Assembly (NCBI RefSeq): GCF_963855985.1
Contig: NW_026973566.1
Coordinates: 1,612,001 to 1,676,000, forward strand
Reading direction: 5' to 3'
DNA length: 64,000 bases
Source: Ostrinia nubilalis
Lineage: Eukaryota > Arthropoda > Insecta > Lepidoptera > Crambidae
Below, in pieces: positions 44,475 through 55,188 of the stretch. A program made the translations under genes and the position numbers. Every line of letters starts with the position of its first letter. Positions within the stretch are counted from its first letter, which is position 1. The notes beneath the pieces were generated by a model, which searched no databases, was not told the DNA's origin, and saw nothing but the letters and a program-made list of their open reading frames with translations.

Positions 44475-45345
44475 ATGGCGTACATCGGAAATATTTCTGT
44501 GTTTGATTATAAAAGTCAAGATTGGCAGATTTTCTACAGCCGATTGGTTCAATTTATAGAATTGAACGATAACAACGAAACGAAACAGAGAGCGGTTTTA
44601 CTCACTCATTTGTCCGATGAATCGTACGATTGACAAAAAACTTATTTCACCCGCAAAAGTTGGAAGAGACATCGTTTAAGGACTTGGTCAAGAAACTAAA
44701 CGATCATTTTACTCCAAAGAGATCAACATTTGCGGACAGAGCGAAGTTTTACGAAGCCACCAGGTCAGAGATGGAAAGCGCTGAAGAATGGGGCGCGCGA
44801 CTCAGGGGACTTGCTGTGCATTGTGAATTCGGTACAGAGTTGGACGTGGTACTGAGAGATAGATTCGTACTCGGTTTGAATGCGGGCCCCGAACGAGACA
44901 GGCTGTTTGAACAGGACTCCAGCACGCTGACGTTTGCCAAGGCTCTGGAGATTGCTCAGCAGGCAGCGTGTGCGCGGGCGGCGCGGGCCGCCAGCGGTGG
45001 CCTCCACGGCGTCGTGAAGCAGGAACCGGTGTATCGAGTCAGTGAAAATCACAGATCAACCAAGGCGACTCAGCAGGAGACGTCTCATGAAAAATCTGAT
45101 CATGTGTATTGCTCAGTGTGTGGTTTAAAAAATCATGTGTCATCAAAGTGCCGTTTTAAAGGTTATCGGTGTAATAATTGTGGCCAAAAAGGGCATTTAA
45201 GGAAGGTTTGCCGTGCTGAAAAGAGTGAGAAGTTAAGGTTAAATAACATAGAAAGCGATTGTAAGGAATGTGAAGTCTTTAACCTTAGGTATGTAAATTA
45301 TGAACCTATAAAACTTGATGTACTCGTAAATAACAACTGTCTACA
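44475..45345 (+). pseudogene. Gypsy Gag, one frameshift
   Basis: Starts at ATG 44475 (MAYIGNISVFDYKSQDWQIF). A frameshift near 44630 separates this from the rest, which has LKDLVKKLNDHF-like gag sequence, then FYEATRSEMESAEEWGARLR. Zinc knuckles are CSVCGLKNHVSSKC and CNNCGQKGHLRKVC. The gene ends in VNNNCLQ, directly before the composite insertion. 44920-45010 is unusually GC-rich relative to the rest of the gene. Confidence 0.8.
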
Positions 45346-46289
45346 GTATTTTTGCGCACGGGTTATGCATAGCTTATTTTTATTGCTTTATAACCTAGAA
45401 ACAAGAATAACAACAAAAAATTGTTCTGAATTTGCTTTTATGTGTAAAAAATAGAAAAATTCATATCAATGAATGTATGTAACATGAACATAGAGATGAT
45501 TTGATTTGTTGCCAATTTCTTTCATTCTTTCTAATTATTAAAACATAACAAACATCCATTTAAGATTCATTCTCACAAGAGAAAAATTAAAATAGAGTCC
45601 AAATATTTATTAAAAATGAAAAGTTCTAATTTCCTGTCACGTTCCATAGAAGATATTTTTCATAAAAATCTAACCCTATCATGCTTTCAGTATACTGGCC
45701 TTGGTAACGTCGTTTCTCAAATCCCACTATATTTTGATGAAAGCGTGCCCCTTGTTCTTGCGAATAAGCCCCCATAATTATTTATAAATAATATCCCAAT
45801 GAGAATGTGACGTGCATCTTGAGAGACATTCTACTATGAAGATGGAAAATTCAAATCGCTATAACTTCTTAAAAAGCAAATATTTTCGATTTGTAATCGC
45901 ACTTTTTTATATACTTTTGCTTATATCGATGGTGGAAATATCAATTACTGTAAGGGACAAAACACGACTTTTCAGGAGAGCCAAAAAACGATTTTTTTTT
46001 CTTTATACCTCAATATCTTTTTATGTGATGTTACGATTTAAATAGTTTCTATGGCAAAGTTTCTTAGAATTTTCTGTTCTTTCATAATATAAACGCCAAA
46101 TTTTCGAAAAACGGGTAGTTTAAAAGATAGCATGTCCCTTACATTAAAGAAACGAGCTTGACTGTACCTTACAATGTTGAAATTTCACAGTATGGAATGC
46201 CATGTATGTTGTAAGGTACATTTAAGAATAAATACGACAGTAATATTATTGTAACTTGACAATTTTAACATTGAAACCTGATGTAAGTA

Positions 46290-46852
46290 GAGGTTGCATT
46301 CGAGTTTTCATTAACAAAACGAAGATCATCATCAATCATCTTTGGGCAGGTGCGCCCCAGTACCAGCTTCTCCCTCTGGACCGCATTGAACGGAGAGCAG
46401 CTCGAATCGTTGACTGCCAGGACATTTCGGATCGGCTTGACCCCTTGGCGCTGCGTAGAGATGTATCCTCACTGTGCATCTTCTATCGCATGTATCACGG
46501 GGAGTGCTCCGAAGAATTATCCGGACTTATTCCTGCCGCCACTTTTCGCCACCGATCTACCCGACAGCACTTCCACCCCCATCACTTAGATGGTTGGCAG
46601 TCCACAACAGTACGTTTCTCTAGAAACTTCCTGCCCCGTACAACCAAACTGTGGAATGGACTGTCGTCTGCGGTGTTTCCGGACGGATACGACCTGCAAG
46701 CTTTCAAGAGGAGAGCGTATCTTTACCTTAAAGGCCGGCAACGCACCTGTAACGCCCCTGGGTCTGCGGGTGCCTATGGGCGACGGTAATCACTTACCAT
46801 CAGGTGATCCGTCTGCTCGTTTGCCTCCTATCACATAAAAAAAAAAAAAAAA
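46290..46852 (+). pseudogene. Jockey-type non-LTR element, 3' end with poly(A)
   Basis: Encodes the C-terminus of ORF2 (DRIERRAARIVDCQDI, then LDPLALRRDVSSLCIFYRMYHGECSE and FLPRTTKLWNGLSSAVFP) and ends CTGCTCGTTTGCCTCC-TATCACAT plus a long A run. This C-terminus and tail are frequent in lepidopteran sequence. A similar tail fragment lies at ~53960-53990. 5'-truncated. Confidence 0.8.
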
Positions 46853-47031
46853 AAAGAAGAGAAGAGATAGAAACAAGACAACTTAGTGTTCACAAATGCA
46901 GTTGGAGGCATCAAATACACATCACCAACAAAACATTTAGTCACTGATGATGCGTACGTCTGCATTTGTGAACAAGTTGTCTTGTTTCTATCTTTTTCTG
47001 TTCATTTTTACGCAGTTAGGTTTTTTTTCAA

Positions 47032-48437
47032 TCATCGTTCGTTCGTTTTAGCCGAATGACGTCCACTGCTGGACAAAGGTCTTCCCCCAAGGATTTCCAC
47101 AACAACCGGTCCTGCACCGCCCGCATCCAGGCACCTCCTACAACCTTCACCAGATCGTCGGTCGACCTAGTGGAGGTCTGCAGCACATTACGTCTTCCAG
47201 CTCGTGGTCGCCACTCAAGAATTTTTCTGCCCCAGCGGCCATCAGCTTTGCAAGCTACGAGCTCCACTCACTGCCACTTGATTTTAGCGATTCTGCGGAC
47301 TATGTCAGTCACTTTGGTTCTCCTGTGGATCACGTCATTTCTGGTTCAATCACTACGAGCATAGCACGCTCCATCGCCTTTGACCTTGAGTCTTCTTATG
47401 AGGCCCACAGTAAGCGACCACGTCTCAGATCCATAAGTTATCAAAGACTTTTGTCTTGAGACAGTGCGATATTTCAGACGTGAGAATATCGCGAAGCTTC
47501 CTGAACGTTGCCAGCCGAGTTGGATTCGACGATTGACCTCTTCCTCGAAGTTGGACCTACCTAAGGCTGGTTTTAGTGTCACGCGGACCGTCAGTGCGGA
47601 TCGCTCCGCACAGCCAATCTGTATGAACTGCTAGGGAGCGAGCGATTCCTGCGGACCGCATTACTCTAAAACGCTTCCTCGAAGTTTACAGATCGGCTGT
47701 GTGGAGCGGATCCGCACTGGACGGTCCGCGTAACACTATAACCAGCCTAACTGGACTGTTTGTACTAGGTATATATAATTGTCAACAACTGCTGAGTGTC
47801 GAGTATCCAACCTTTAGAGTGCGAATCGAAGGTGGGTTATTTACTCACCGTTGATATTTATGCCGAATCCGTTCCAGTCCAGAAGCAGTTCGTGGTGAAC
47901 AGTTTCGGAGTTTTCAGTTCCCCCTGTCTGCTGCTGCAACTGGTTTCGAGTCTTGATCCTGAAGACGGAACGACATTGTGGCGTTTTCGTACAAGCCTTT
48001 CAACACTTCGATGTATCGATATAGTCAATTTGACACCGTTGGAGAAACTGTAGTAGGTACTGCCCAGGTCTCGATCGAAGCTTTCTCATAGTCCACAAAC
48101 GCCAGGCAAAGTGACTGACTATACTCCTCGGTCTTCTGTATAATCTGCCGTGGCGTATGTATGTAGTGTACTAAAGCCTTTTCGGAAACCGGCTTGTTTG
48201 AGAGGCTGGAAGTCATCGAGCTTACGAGCGAGACGATTCGTAATGACTCTCGAAAACAGCTTGTAGACATGGCTCAGAAGTGAGATGGGTCTATAATAAT
48301 AATTCTTCAACAAGGTTTTGTCGCCTTTTTTGAAGAAGAGTATCACCACACTTCTGTGCCATACCGTAGGCGTTTTTCCTTCGAGGATGACGGAATTGAA
48401 AAGCTTCTGAAGAGCCTTCAGCCCCTCGGTCAAAAAC
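47032..48437 (-). pseudogene. RTE-type RT fragment, rearranged
   Basis: Read leftward: FKKGDKTLLKNYYYRPISLL, FSRVITNRLARKLDDFQPL and LCLAFVDYEKAS (RT), then a damaged stretch lacking the FADD region, VDNYIYLVQTVQLG, NFEEEVNRRIQLG, YGSETWSLT, and the RTE C-terminus DDLVKVVGGAWM and PAVDVIRLKRTN with (GAAC)n tail. Several stops and an internal deletion. A MITE splits VQLG from RSNFEEE. Confidence 0.8.
47565..47747. mobile_element. PIF/Harbinger-type MITE (183 bp)
   Basis: Ends GGCTGGTTTTAGTGTCACGC and its near reverse complement, flanked by TAA on both sides (47562-47564, 47748-47750). TAA/TTA three-base duplication is the Harbinger signature. It interrupts the RTE RT between VQLG and RSNF; excision restores that frame. 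No coding capacity. Confidence 0.8.
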
Positions 48438-48961
48438 CCAACTGCGTAAAAATGAACAGAAAAAAGATAGAGACAAGACAACTTAGTGTTCATAAGTGTA
48501 GTAGGAGTGGGAGGCATTAAATGCATATCACCACCAAAAAAAGTAATTGATATCCTATATGCATATTAACGTAAGGGCCTAATTATGATAAATCAAAAAG
48601 TTTAAAATGAAGTAAGGTTCAATGAGTTCAAAAGTTAAAACCAACAGTTTAGGGTAAGGGCTGAATTGTATTATTAAAAGGAATTTACGTCCTTTAAATC
48701 ATTTATTTCCCCAAAAGTCGTATTCAGACGACTAAAAATGTTTAAGGTAAGGGACATTTTTTTAAAGATATCAACATTTCAAGTATACCAATCGATAGAG
48801 CCGAAAATTCTGAATCCGTTGGTATATATAACTCATTTTGGCCAAAATGTCCCTTACATTAATTGATACTTCCACCATCGATATAATCAGAATATAATAA
48901 GTAAAATCCATGCGCAAAAAAAAAATTTTTTTTTGTTGACCGGTGTAATTTAAAATTATGC

Positions 48962-50591
48962 ATGGAACTTGATTCAGGATCTGGTACTAGTGTTATCTCT
49001 GAAAAATTATATTTGAAATATTTTCCGCAGGTTAAATTGCATAAAAGTGACCTAACAATGTGTTTGTACAACAGCCACAAAATCACGCCCCTTGGATACT
49101 TTATAGCCCAAGTGTCGTTTAAAAATAAAATCAGTGATCTAAAATTTTATATTGTGAAAAATGGCGGACCACCGCTATTGGGCCGTGATTTCATGGCGTT
49201 GTTCAATATAGGTTTCACTACTTGTAATCATTATACATATAAAAATGACGGCGCTGAGAACGACGTACAGCAATTATTAAACCAGTTCCCAGGTCTTTGG
49301 AAAGATGAATTAGGGTGTTTTAATAAATTCAAGGTAGAATTACATGTAAAGGAAAATTCTGTTCCAAAATTTTTCAAACCGCGTTCTATACCTTTCGCCC
49401 TAAAAGACAAAGTAGATGAGGAACTAACTAGGCTTGTCAAATTAGGTGTATTAGTGCCTGTTCGTTTTTCAGAATATGCCACACCAATAGTACCGGTCCT
49501 AAAGGAAAACGGCAAGGTAAAAATAGCTGGTGATTATTCTTGTACTTTAAATAAAGATTTAAAAATTGATAAATACCCCTTACCACGTATTGAAGAAGTT
49601 TTTGCCAAAATTGGGGGTGGACAACATTACTCAAAAATCGATTTAAGTAATGCTTACAATCAATTTTTATTAAGCGATTCGTCTCAAGAGCTAACAACTA
49701 TTAATACACCGAAAGGCCTTTTTAAATATACTCGGCTAGTGTACGGTCTCGCTAATGCACCAGCTATTTTTCAGCGCGCAATGGAAACCTTGCTGTCCGG
49801 CATAGATGGAGTTTCGTGTTGGTTAGACGATGTCTGTTGTACCGGTCCAGATAGGAAAACCCACATGTCACGTCTAAAAGAAGTATTAGAACGACTGCAT
49901 GAAGCCGGGTTAAGACTGCAAAAAGAAAAGTGCGCGTTTTTTCAAGACAGTGTCACATACTTGGGTTACGTTATAGATAAAAGCGGCCTTAAAACATGCC
50001 CGAGTAAAGTCGAAGCCATAATAAAATCTCCAGCGCCCACTAATGTTTTAGGCATAAAACGATTTCTCGGCGTGGTAAACTATTATCGCAACTTTATTCC
50101 GAATGCGTCATCATTGTTAGAACCGTTGCATGAGTTACTCCGTAGCGGCGTGGCGTGGGAGTGGGGGCCGCGCCAGGCGGCGGCGTTCGAGCGCGTGAAG
50201 CGAGAGCTGGGCTCCGCGCGCGTGCTGGCGCACTTCGAGCCGCGCTCGCCGCTCACGCTGGCCGTGGAGGCGGGCCCGGCCGGGCTCGGCGCCGTGCTGG
50301 CGCACCAGCTGCCGGACGGCACGGAGAGGCCCATCGCATTCGCGTCTAGGTCGTTGGGGGCTAGCGAAAAAAACTATAGCCAAATCCAAAAAGAAGCTAC
50401 GGCCATAATATTTGGTGTGAAACATTTTCACCAGTATTTATATGGTAGGCAGGATCCATTCATATTAAAAACGGACCACAGACCGTTGCTTTCAATTTTT
50501 GGTAATAAAAACGGAATATCTGTTACGTCTGCTTCTCGGTTGCAGCGTTACGCACTCATACTTTCTGCTTATAACTATACAGTGAAATATA
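48962..50591 (+). CDS. Gypsy Pol: protease, RT, RNase H (cut by a MITE)
   Basis: Open for ~543 codons. Protease: MELDSGSGTSVIS. RT: IVPVLKENGKVKIAGDYS, motif A YSKIDLSNAYNQ, GLANAPAIFQRAM, and motif C CWLDDV in place of the usual YxDD. RNase H begins near 50240, with VEAGPAGLGAVL where the canonical first Asp is Glu, then ASRSLGASEKNYSQIQKEA and KTDHRPL. It is cut at NYTVKY by the fold-back MITE and resumes at 51640 in the same frame. 50140-50345 is strikingly GC-rich within an AT-rich gene. Confidence 0.85.
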
Positions 50592-51639
50592 CAGTGTGTC
50601 CGGGCATGTAGTGATCAAACTTTAAGGGCGTAATCTATGGACAATTTTATCGATGAAAATACTTCAAATTTGGGGCTTGACCCATTTCTCGCAAAATTAC
50701 AAGGATTTAAGTTTTGAATTTTAAGTTTTCACCTCTTCCTTCAAAAACAAGTGATAGCGTGGGTAGCTTAACACTAATAAGCAAAAATTTTTTATCATGC
50801 GATAGCCAATAAAATTATCTATTAGCAAAAGTAGAAAACAGATACAAGTTTCATACATTTTAAGGGAGTAAGAACGGATTTAATTAGAAAAAAACATGAC
50901 TTTTTTCACTTCTTTTTCAGTTATTTTCCAACACAAGAAAAACCAGGTTGTTAAGGTATGTTTTATTTGCATTGTATTATTAGTATTTGAGCTATTCTAC
51001 AAAACGAATGTAAATTTATTAGTCTACGTCTATTAGTTTCGACGTAATTGTTAAACAAAGATACCCCTTCCCAGCGGTTTCCATAGCGCACGCGACATGC
51101 GAAAATGCACTGCCTGAAAGAATCACACAACCTATTCCGATTACTATGGAAACCGCTGGGAAGGGGTATCTTTGTTCAACAATTACGTCGAAACTAATAG
51201 ACGTAGACTAATAAATTTACATTCGTTTTGTAGAATAGCTCAAATACTAATAATACAATGCAAATAAAACATACCTTAACGACCTGGTTTTTCTTGTGTT
51301 GGAAAATAACTGAAAAAGAAGTGAAAAAAGTCATGTATTTTCCTAATTAAAACCATTCTTACTCCCATAAAATGTATGAAACTTGCGTCTGTTTTCTACT
51401 TCTACTAATAGATATTTTTATTGGCTATCGCATGATATAAAATATTTGCTTATTAATGTTAAGCTACCCCACGCTTTCACTTGTTTTTGAAGGAAGAGGT
51501 GAAAACTAAAAATTAAAAACTTAAATCCTTGTAATTTTGAGATAAATGGGTCAAGCCCCAAATTTGAAGTATTTTTATCGATAAAATTGTCCCTAGATTT
51601 GGCCCTTAAAGTTTGATCACTACATGCCCGGACACACTG
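50592..51639. mobile_element. Fold-back MITE with ~495 bp arms, TA duplication
   Basis: 1048 bp. Left arm 50592-51086 and right arm 51144-51639 are near-perfect reverse complements around a 57 bp spacer. It begins CAGTGTGTCCGGGCATG and is flanked by TA (50590-50591, 51640-51641). Removing the element plus one TA rejoins the gypsy RNase H frame, while removing four bases would not, so the duplication is TA. This points to Tc1/mariner-type mobilisation. No coding potential. Confidence 0.88.
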
Positions 51640-52612
51640 TATATCTAGCGAAAACAATTTAATTGCTGATTATTTCTCTCGCGCACCGTTACCTATTCCA
51701 AATAATGTTGAACAGGAAGAGGAAGGCGTGAACGGTTATTGTTATTTGAAATTTTTAGATGCAAACGTAAAACCGGTTTCTTTTGTAGATATTAGGGAAG
51801 CCATACATAACGACAAAATTGTTCAAACGGTATTTAGGTATATGAGGCACGGTTGGCCTAGGAAAATTACATGTAAAAATATATTGCCATATTTTCAATG
51901 TAAATCAGATTTAGAAGAGATCGATGGCTGTCTTTTTCGAGGGCACAGAGTTGTAATACCTACAGTATTTCGAAAACGTATGTTAGAGGAACTGCATTCG
52001 GCTCATTTCGGAGTCGTTAAAACTAAAAGCACAGCGCGAAGTAGAATGTGGTGGCCCGGCATCGACGGCGACATCGAGCAGTGGGTGGGCGCGTGCGCGC
52101 GCTGCGCCCCGCCGCGCGCGCCGCCCGCGGCCTGGCCGCGCGCCGCCGGGCCCTGGCGCCGGTTACACATCGATTACATGTCCGTAGGGCGAAACGTATA
52201 CCTAATCGTAATAGACGCATTTAGTAAATGGCTGGAATGTATCCACATGAATAATTGTGGCACGTCTTCCAGCGCGCTAATTCGTAATTTGAAATATTTG
52301 TTTTCCCGTTACGGAATACCACATTTAATAGTATCAGATAACGATCCCAAAATATGTTCAACTGAATTTCAGGCGTTTTGTAGTAATAATGGCATAAAAT
52401 ATTTGACATCTCCTATCTATCACCCTTGTAGCAATGGCCAAGTGGAAAATTCCGTAAAAACTTGCAAAAAAATGTTAAAATGTATTTTAGATAATAATAA
52501 TTTAACTCAATTAGCGGTACAAGAAAAATTATGGGGGTTTCTTTTTGACTATCGCAATACTGTGCATTGCTCAACCGGTTTCACGCCTGCAAAGCTTATG
52601 ATGGGCAGGGAC
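51640..52612 (+). CDS. Gypsy Pol: end of RNase H and integrase (cut by hAT insertion)
   Basis: Continues Pol after the MITE with SSENNLIADYFSR. Integrase zinc domain: ELHSAHFG, ACARC. Catalytic core: Asp in HIDYMSV, Asp in VSDNDPK, Glu in NGQVENSV. The frame runs to LMMGRD, where the hAT-type element inserts. 52040-52170 is GC-rich (ARCAPPRAPPAAWPRAAGPW). All three catalytic residues are present. Confidence 0.85.
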
Positions 52613-54244
52613 TAGGGCATGAATATCGGAATCTCGGAATCTCGTAATATCGGAATCTCGGACTGCGAGATCCGATATTTCAATTCCGATATTGAGCGAC
52701 CCAATATCGTAATATCGGAATCAGATAAAAGTTTTAATTGAGATTTTAAACAAAGCGTTTAAACTCGCCACAACCTGCCACAAAGCCCAAAGTACATGAT
52801 TGGCAAAAACCAATGATTTTCTCATGTCTCTCACCATCACTTTTTGTTCCACTGCAAATATTTTAATATCTTTACTATTTATGGTTAATTGAACTTGTTC
52901 TAAATCAATTTTAGCATTTGCCATAGGTACTTGGTCAACAAAGAACGATATCTCAACTCCCTTTCAAACATTAATTTTACTGGACTATGGACCGTCAGTT
53001 CTGCGTACTAACTACTATGTGCCCTGCCCATTGCCACTTCAGCTTGCTAATCCGTCGGGCTATGTCAGCGACCTTAGTTAGTTTACGGAGCTCCTCATTT
53101 CTGATTAGATCTCGTAAAGAAACACCAAGCTTATCCCTCTCCATAGCACGTTGTGCCCTATATTCAAAGGCCACGTTTTCGAGCCGTATATTATCACTGG
53201 TAACACACACTAATTGAAGACTTTCGTCTTCGTATTCGACGATTTACCTCTTTCTCGAAATTGCATCTAACTACCTAGCTGATCGTTTGTCCGAGATAGA
53301 CATATACTTACTTGTCAACAATCTCGAGAATCGAGCTCCTAACCGAAACTGGGTAAGGAGCAACATGGACATTCGACATAAGCTTCGTTTTTTCCATATT
53401 CATCCGAAGGCCTACCTGTTGGGAAACTGGATTAAGGTCTTCGAGCATTGTGATAAGGTCTTCCAACGGTTCTGCCTTAGTACGCAAAACAGACGGACGA
53501 TGAGGCAGCAAGGTTCTGAAGTGGAGGCCACGTACCGGAAAGCGCAGCGTAGGACTCATAACCACAAGGTGGACCGACGACCTCACAAAGGTAGCAGGAA
53601 GGCGCTGGATGCAGGCCGCCACCAACCGGCCTTTGTGAAAATCATTATCGGAGCCTGTGTTCAGCAGTGGACGTCCTATGGCTGACATGATGATGATGAT
53701 GGCCCGTGGTTTTGTGAGTTGTACATCGATAATCAAAAAGGAACAAATTACAAGCATATTCAAGTTTTTTACCACTCTCTACAATTTTTGTAGCACGTGA
53801 ATTGAATGACTCTAAAATTCGTTCCGCCAACATAAAACAGGGTAATATAATGAAGGAGTAAAAGTTAGTTTGATACCTGTAATTTTACAAAAACACTTTA
53901 ATTATTTGCTAGTCCATATAAGCTCATCAGTAACCATTCATTATCAAGTGATCAGTCTGCTCGTTTGCCTCTTGTCACATAAAAAACCAAATTAAATGGA
54001 TACCCATAACGTAAAAATGGTTTTAAAACTTCAATTTTATGAAGTGCTGTTTTGTACCAAATTAAAGATTTTGATTACAATCATTATTTTATTGTAAACA
54101 ATCCAGAATTCTTACGAATATAACCAAATATTAATTTTATAGCACATGAACTCAATTCCGATATTATTATCGGAATTCCGATATTGAGATCTAATATCGG
54201 AATTCAATATCGGAATTGAAAACCTTCCGATATTACATGCCCTA
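52613..54244. mobile_element. Non-autonomous hAT-type element
   Basis: 1632 bp between 8 bp duplications GCAGGGAC (52605-52612, 54245-54252). Ends TAGGGCATGAATATCGG and reverse complement TAGGGCATGTAATATCGG fit hAT rules (short inverted ends, 8 bp duplication). Subterminal regions are packed with ATATCGGAAT repeats in both orientations. No transposase is recognised, although a 67-codon minus-strand frame at 52721-52924 is open. It contains an inverted RTE fragment and a Jockey-type tail. Excision restores the integrase frame (GRD then LKSRLDL). Confidence 0.88.
52995..53700. pseudogene. RTE-type fragment with 5' inversion
   Basis: 53480-52995 on the minus strand encodes RT sequence up to ISKLKWQWAGHI. 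The direct continuation, TDGR then KVLKWRPRTGKRS and RWTDDLTKVAGRRWM, lies on the plus strand at 53490-53640 and ends in (ATG)n at ~53684. Both pieces share a ~18 bp AGTACGCA(A/G)AAC(A/T)GACGG at their junction edges. That is the footprint of twin priming. Confidence 0.8.
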
Positions 54245-54969
54245 GCAGGGACTTAAAATCAAGATTAGACCTAATTTTTTCTGAAAATAATTATGAAAGA
54301 TCAGAGTTACAAAACAATGATTTGCCAAATAATAGATGTTTTAATATTGGTGACACCGTCTGGGCAAAGTGGTATGTTGCACGTAAATCAAAATGGTCCC
54401 CAGGAACTATTACTAAAGTGTTGGGTAACAGAATGTTTGAGATTAAGTTTAAGCAATATAATGTCACACATAAACGTCATCTTGACCAAATAATGAAATT
54501 TAATGGAAATAATATTGTAGAACCGGACAATAACTATGAGGAACAAAATGATTATCATTTTGACCAGCAGTCATCGCCTTCAACTCACGACGAGATGATG
54601 TCGTCGGGGCCGGCGGCGGACGAGCCTCCCGCGGTCGCGAGCCCGGGCGGCCCGGCCGCCGCCTCCGCGCCCGGCGGCGCCCCGGTCGCGCCCGCTGCGC
54701 CCGCACAAACGCTTGCTACCGTCGTGGGGGAAGGTGGTGAATGTGATGATGATGATGAATTTGTCGAAGCACAAGATATTGATACGGTCAATGATGCTGA
54801 TTGTAATGAGTTAGAGCGGCCTATCCCTTCTGCTAGTTCAAATAGTAGTGACTCCGTACCGCAGACGCATAATGCTCCAAACAGTGATGAAAATATAGAA
54901 GTTGATAGGCCTCTCGAACAGCGGTCGAGAAGACCACGAAAAATTGTAGATTATAAGAAGTACTTTTAG
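54245..54969 (+). CDS. Gypsy integrase C-terminal region
   Basis: Resumes in frame after the hAT element: LKSRLDLIFSENN, then a C-terminal integrase module (FNIGDTVWAKWYVARKSKWSPG, KRHLDQIMKF). A Pro/Ala-rich GC-rich patch (54590-54710), an acidic stretch and a terminal Arg-rich RRPRKIVDYKKYF complete it. Stop 79 bp before the 3' LTR. Confidence 0.85.
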
Positions 54970-55047
54970 ATTAATATTGTGTAAATTAGATACAGTACTA
55001 ATTGTTATTTTATTTGTCACCAGGGTCTCTAATTAATGTTGGAGGGA

Positions 55048-55183
55048 TGATGTATGTACCAAAGTGGGTATACCAGTAAAAACTATCCAACGGATAAATG
55101 TAAAGGTGTCGCGACCGTTGACTTAGTAATAAACCAGCTTGAGTTCGTATCGGTTGTTTTACTTGCTGCCCGTAAACATATCA
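55048..55183 (+). repeat. Gypsy 3' LTR
   Basis: 136 bp, TGATGTAT...CATATCA, near-identical to the 5' LTR apart from the small duplication there. Confidence 0.9.
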
Positions 55184-55188
55184 ATATT

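Larger units (their letters stand above)
45346..48961. mobile_element. Composite insertion at the gypsy gag-pol junction
   Basis: A 3.6 kb block separates Gag (ending CLQ) from protease (starting MELDSGSG). TTATGCAT occurs at 45363-45370 and 48956-48963 and may be an 8 bp duplication, which would put the borders at 45371/48955. TTTTTGCGCA near 45348 and its reverse complement near 48912 are alternative ends. An inverted pair of ~50 bp (45908-45960 and 48845-48895, around ATATCGATGGTGGAA) supports a DNA transposon as carrier. Inside are a Jockey-type 3' end, an RTE fragment and a Harbinger-type MITE. Confidence 0.6.
44298..55183 (+). mobile_element. Complete Ty3/gypsy element with three nested insertions
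   Basis: LTRs are short (44298-44441 and 55048-55183; TGATGTAT...CATATCA) with a perfect 5 bp duplication ATATT (44293-44297, 55184-55188). A primer-site-like CTGGCGACGATC follows the 5' LTR and a purine-rich GGAGGGATGA overlaps the 3' LTR start. Gag, protease, RT, RNase H and integrase occur in order. Insertions at 45346-48961, 50592-51639 and 52613-54244 split them. For the last two, excision plus removal of one duplication restores the frame exactly. Without insertions it is about 4.6 kb. Confidence 0.9.

Noticed and set aside
50590..51643. Four-base TATA duplication for the fold-back MITE
   Set aside because: Removing four bases creates an in-frame stop in gypsy pol, while removing TA keeps the frame, so TA is the better duplication.
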